From the NCBI RefSeq assembly GCF_024181285.1, contig NZ_CP051201.1, forward strand, positions 1,798,001 through 1,862,000: 64,000 bases of DNA, read 5' to 3'. This DNA comes from Treponema sp. OMZ 790 (GTDB taxonomy: Bacteria > Spirochaetota > Spirochaetia > Treponematales > Treponemataceae). Below are positions 61,022 to 64,000 of this stretch, piece by piece. The stretch's first letter is position 1, and every line of letters begins with the position of its first letter. Made by a program: the position numbers and the translations under genes. The notes beneath the pieces were generated by a model. That model saw nothing but the letters and a program-made list of their open reading frames with translations. It was not told the origin of the DNA and did no database searches.

Positions 61022-63469
61022 TTAAACATTTACTTTCTCAAGCCTCCAAATTTCATCAACATAGTTTTGAATAGTCCTATCCGAACTGAACTTTCCGGAT
61101 CTGGCTATGTTCAAGATACATTTTTTTGCCCAAGCATGGCGGTGATAATAATCGCTTATAATCTGTTCGTGGGCTTTTTGATAACTCTTAAAATCGGCAA
61201 GAATATAATAGGTATCGGGCCGCTGTCCTTCAACACCGTAAATAAGAGAGTCATAAAGTCCTCTAAAGGTTTGCTCTCCCGGCAAGGTATAGGTTCCGTC
61301 AACAAGCTGATTTACAGCCTTTTCAAGCTCGGGATTTGCGGCAAGATATTCCCTCGGATTATAGGTATTTTCCTTATCCATCTTTAAAATCTCTTCAGCT
61401 TTAAGTCCGAAGATAAATTCGTTTTCGGCCCCGGCCTCTTCGACAATTTCGATATTTGCCCCGTCAAGGGTACCGATGGTTACTGCCCCGTTAATCATAA
61501 ACTTCATGTTGCCCGTACCTGAAGCTTCTTTTCCGGCAGTAGAAATTTGCTCCGAAATGTCGGCAGCAGGGAAGATTTTTTCTGCGGCGGAAACACGGTA
61601 ATTTTCGATAAAGACAACCCTCAATTTACCTGCAACCCGGTGGTCATTGTTTATTCTGTCCGCAACAGTATTGATGAGCTTTATTATCTCCTTTGCACGC
61701 CTATAGGCTGCTGCAGCCTTTGCCCCGAAGATAAAGGTTCGGGGGATGGGATCATAAGAAGGGTCATTTATAATTCTGTTATAAAGAGTCATTATATGAA
61801 GAATGTTCAATAACTGCCTTTTATATTCGTGGAGGCGTTTAATTTGAACATCGTAAATAGACTCAGGATTTATAAAAATGCCTTGAGTTTTTTCAAGATA
61901 TTCGGCAAGGCGTATCTTGTTTTTATGCTTTACCTCAATAAAACCTTCCAAAAACTCTTCATCATCTATAAAGGCTTCAAGTTTTTTTAACTCTTCCAGA
62001 TTAGTTATCCAGCCTGAACCTATGTACTTTGTTATAAATTCGGAAAGCAAGGGGTTGGCGGTCAAAAGCCAGCGCCTCTGAGTTACTCCGTTGGTTTTAT
62101 TGTTAAACTTGTGAGGATAGAGGTCATAAAAATCGGCAAGCTCTTTGTGCTTTAAAATCTCAGTGTGAAGAGCTGCAACTCCGTTTACCGAAAAGGTTCC
62201 TACTATAGCAAGACGGGCCATGTGAATCTTACCGTCGGCCATGATTGCCATACTGTTGTGTTTTTTCCAGTCACCGGGATATTTTTCGTAAAGCTTTGCC
62301 AAAAAGCGCCTGTTTATTTCTTCAACGATTTGATAAACCCTCGGCAAGAGTTTTTGAAAAACATCTATGGGCCATTTTTCCAAGGCCTCAGCAAGAATAG
62401 TGTGATTAGTGTAAGCAAAAACCCTCTTTGTAATATCCCAGGCGGCATCCCATTCAAGATGATAATCGTCCATCAAAATACGCATGAGCTCAGGGATTCC
62501 CACAACAGGATGGGTATCGTTTAGCTGGATTACGACATAGTCGGGAAGCTTGGCAAAATCGGTACCTTCACGGTATATAAAAGAGCGGACAATATCCTGC
62601 AAGCTTGCGGAAGTAAAAAAGTATTGCTGCTTTAACCGCAAGTTCATTCCGGGCGGGCCTGAATCATTAGGATACAGAATACAAGAGATGCTTTCTGCAT
62701 CTATCTGTTTTTGAAAGGCTCGATTATACTCCATGCTGTTAAAAAGAGGAAGGTCAAAGCCGTCATCGGAAGAAGCTTCCCAAAGGCGCAAAGTGTTTAC
62801 CGTATCAGTACCGTAACCGACAATCGGCATATCGTAGGGGGTTGCAATAATTTCTTCCGCCCCGTTTATATCGTAATAGAGCTTACCGCTTTCGGATGTT
62901 CGGGACGAAGGAGTGCCCCCAAAGTAAACCTTGACACTCAAATCGGAGCGGCGGACTTCCCAAGGGTCGCGGGCAAAAAGCCAGCGGTCGGGATACTCAA
63001 CCTGATAGCCGTTTTCGATTTTTTGTTCGAACATTCCGTACTTATAGCGGATGCCGTATCCGTGTCCGGGATAATCAAGGGTTGCAAGGGAGTCCAAAAA
63101 ACAGGCAGCAAGTCTTCCCAAGCCTCCGTTTCCCAAACCGGCATCAGGCTCTTCATCTTCGATTATCGAAAGAGGTTCGGAGATTTCTTCGGTTATCTCT
63201 TCAATGGTTTTTCGGATACCCATATTGTTTATATTATTGATTAGTGCCCTGCCCATCAAGAACTCGGCTGAAAGATAATACATCCTCCTTACTCCGGTTT
63301 TCTCTTGAGCATTCATAGTTTTAATCCAGTTGGATTGAATTAGCTCCATAACCGTGCTGGCTACGGCATCATAAATCTCACGGCGGGTAGCCTTATCAAG
63401 GCTTTTACTGAAATTCCTTTTTAAGCGCCTTATTACGGAATCCTTTACTTCTTCTTTTGAAATAACCAA
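61022..63469 (-). CDS. glgP: Glycogen/starch phosphorylase
   Basis: 815 residues, full length. The start is TTG at 63469, seven bases after AGGAGG; no ATG fits better. The family core is unmistakable: EDEEPDAGLGNGGLGRLAAC, DTHPVVGIPELMRIL, FNNKTNGVTQRRW, and EASGTGNMKFMINGAVTIGT with the PLP lysine. It releases glucose-1-phosphate from glycogen. Glycogen synthesis genes are not in this window. Confidence 0.95.
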   Translation of the reverse strand: MVISKEEVKDSVIRRLKRNFSKSLDKATRREIYDAVASTVMELIQSNWIKTMNAQEKTGVRRMYYLSAEFLMGRALINNINNMGIRKTIEEITEEISEPLSIIEDEEPDAGLGNGGLGRLAACFLDSLATLDYPGHGYGIRYKYGMFEQKIENGYQVEYPDRWLFARDPWEVRRSDLSVKVYFGGTPSSRTSESGKLYYDINGAEEIIATPYDMPIVGYGTDTVNTLRLWEASSDDGFDLPLFNSMEYNRAFQKQIDAESISCILYPNDSGPPGMNLRLKQQYFFTSASLQDIVRSFIYREGTDFAKLPDYVVIQLNDTHPVVGIPELMRILMDDYHLEWDAAWDITKRVFAYTNHTILAEALEKWPIDVFQKLLPRVYQIVEEINRRFLAKLYEKYPGDWKKHNSMAIMADGKIHMARLAIVGTFSVNGVAALHTEILKHKELADFYDLYPHKFNNKTNGVTQRRWLLTANPLLSEFITKYIGSGWITNLEELKKLEAFIDDEEFLEGFIEVKHKNKIRLAEYLEKTQGIFINPESIYDVQIKRLHEYKRQLLNILHIMTLYNRIINDPSYDPIPRTFIFGAKAAAAYRRAKEIIKLINTVADRINNDHRVAGKLRVVFIENYRVSAAEKIFPAADISEQISTAGKEASGTGNMKFMINGAVTIGTLDGANIEIVEEAGAENEFIFGLKAEEILKMDKENTYNPREYLAANPELEKAVNQLVDGTYTLPGEQTFRGLYDSLIYGVEGQRPDTYYILADFKSYQKAHEQIISDYYHRHAWAKKCILNIARSGKFSSDRTIQNYVDEIWRLEKVNV

Positions 63470-63483
63470 GCTCTTACCTCCTT

Positions 63484-64000
63484 TTATGTATCCATAGAAA
63501 TTTCATACCAATCTTCTTCATCAGAAATAAGCCATTCAAGCCCGCGCCTTCTTTCCATTAAAACTTCGGGATTCAAATCTTTTATTTCCGTTTTAGGATT
63601 TAATCTTTTTTCTTCCGTTGCCCAGTGGTATCTATAATGAAGATCGAGCATGTCCAATATTTCTTCAATATCGCGCAGCTTACAAAGAGCCTTAAATTCC
63701 TTTTTGGTTTCTCTATCGCCCACTGTTGTTATGGCTTTTTGTACATCACAAATATCATTAGGATAGGAAATGTCTTCAACCAGCCCCAAGGCCCATAAAA
63801 GCGCCCAGTAAGCTTCATAAGTCCAACCCACATCAACTGCGTCCTGTTCGGTATAAGTACCGTCAAAAAGGCGCTTTTCTTTTTCCAATAAAAGATTTTG
63901 AACGCCGTATTTTTCTAAAAGAATAGAAAATAATTCTTTTGACTCTTCATAGTCTTGTTCATTACAAATATCTTCTGCCAGCTGAATAGACAAAAGAGAA
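63484..64000 (-). CDS. DUF4272-domain protein, N-terminus cut off by window edge
   Basis: The frame is open from 64000 to the stop at 63484. The core WTYEAYWALLWALGLVEDIS is the DUF4272 signature, followed by helices and a highly acidic end (WLISDEEDWYEISMDT). An in-frame TTG at 63993 is unlikely to be the true start because the family has more residues upstream. It lies 14 bases upstream of glgP on the same strand. Function is unknown. Confidence 0.85.
   Translation of the reverse strand, partial: SLLSIQLAEDICNEQDYEESKELFSILLEKYGVQNLLLEKEKRLFDGTYTEQDAVDVGWTYEAYWALLWALGLVEDISYPNDICDVQKAITTVGDRETKKEFKALCKLRDIEEILDMLDLHYRYHWATEEKRLNPKTEIKDLNPEVLMERRRGLEWLISDEEDWYEISMDT

Overview
The window looks like a chromosomal segment of an oral or host-associated Treponema, close to T. 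denticola. This rests on protein similarity I recognise by eye: a paralogue of T. denticola cystalysin, a giant SpiroCoCo-type coiled-coil protein, a CarD-IspD-IspF operon, spirochaete-type lipoprotein signals, and low to moderate GC with many A/T runs. No rRNA, CRISPR array, insertion sequence or prophage is visible. It is mostly ordinary chromosome with a few accessory islands and remnants.

Layout. 1-8250 (minus): a lytic-transglycosylase-like lipoprotein cut by the window edge, a LysM membrane protein with an Hsp70-substrate-domain-like N-terminus, an EF-P lysine ligase, and a TolC / adaptor / ATPase / permease exporter operon. 8357-13694: leaderless mazG, an FKBP lipoprotein isomerase, a TGS-uridine kinase fusion, then carD-ispD-ispF. 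13681-22573: the coiled-coil giant, a HAD phosphatase, MscS, a TPR/NHL/VWA-like protein with a TPR partner, and an unusual galactokinase-like GHMP kinase. 22636-30556: Lnt, an HtrA-type protease, an FlhB-C-like / HD-GYP / YraN cluster, SerRS and a small outer-membrane protein. 30618-34161: three tRNAs (Pro, Arg, CAT), a sigma-54 activator and a YggS-family protein. 34237-40821: a frameshifted AAA/PD-(D/E)XK protein, a TrhA/hemolysin-III protein, a LysM-M23 peptidase, and a five-gene operon of MscS, FliL-like protein, a small membrane protein, ECF sigma factor and zinc anti-sigma-like protein. 40935-50367: an orphan LuxR-type response regulator, a Gate-domain membrane protein with a CobQ lacking its glutaminase domain, an MCP, ClpB and an AbgT transporter. 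50387-55790: a peptidase remnant, a YeiH exporter, a K+ channel with a separate cNMP-binding protein, an M42 aminopeptidase, nested hairpins and a DUF308 protein. 55877-60937: a divergent locus of DUF401 permease and cystalysin-like C-S lyase against a DUF5058-type membrane pair and an M19 dipeptidase. 61022-64000: glycogen phosphorylase and a DUF4272 protein cut by the window edge.

Two themes stand out. First, at least ten genes have a sigma-70-type promoter whose -10 box lies only 5-8 nt before the start codon with no Shine-Dalgarno sequence, so they are predicted to be transcribed as leaderless mRNAs. Second, the 55.9-60.9 kb divergent locus combines two putative transporters, a dipeptidase and a C-S lyase. 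Both promoters carry the same 10-bp element CCTTAACTAT just downstream of the -10 box. I predict a co-regulated system for uptake and breakdown of a cysteine-containing dipeptide or thioether. Assignments are by eye from sequence motifs; no database search was run.
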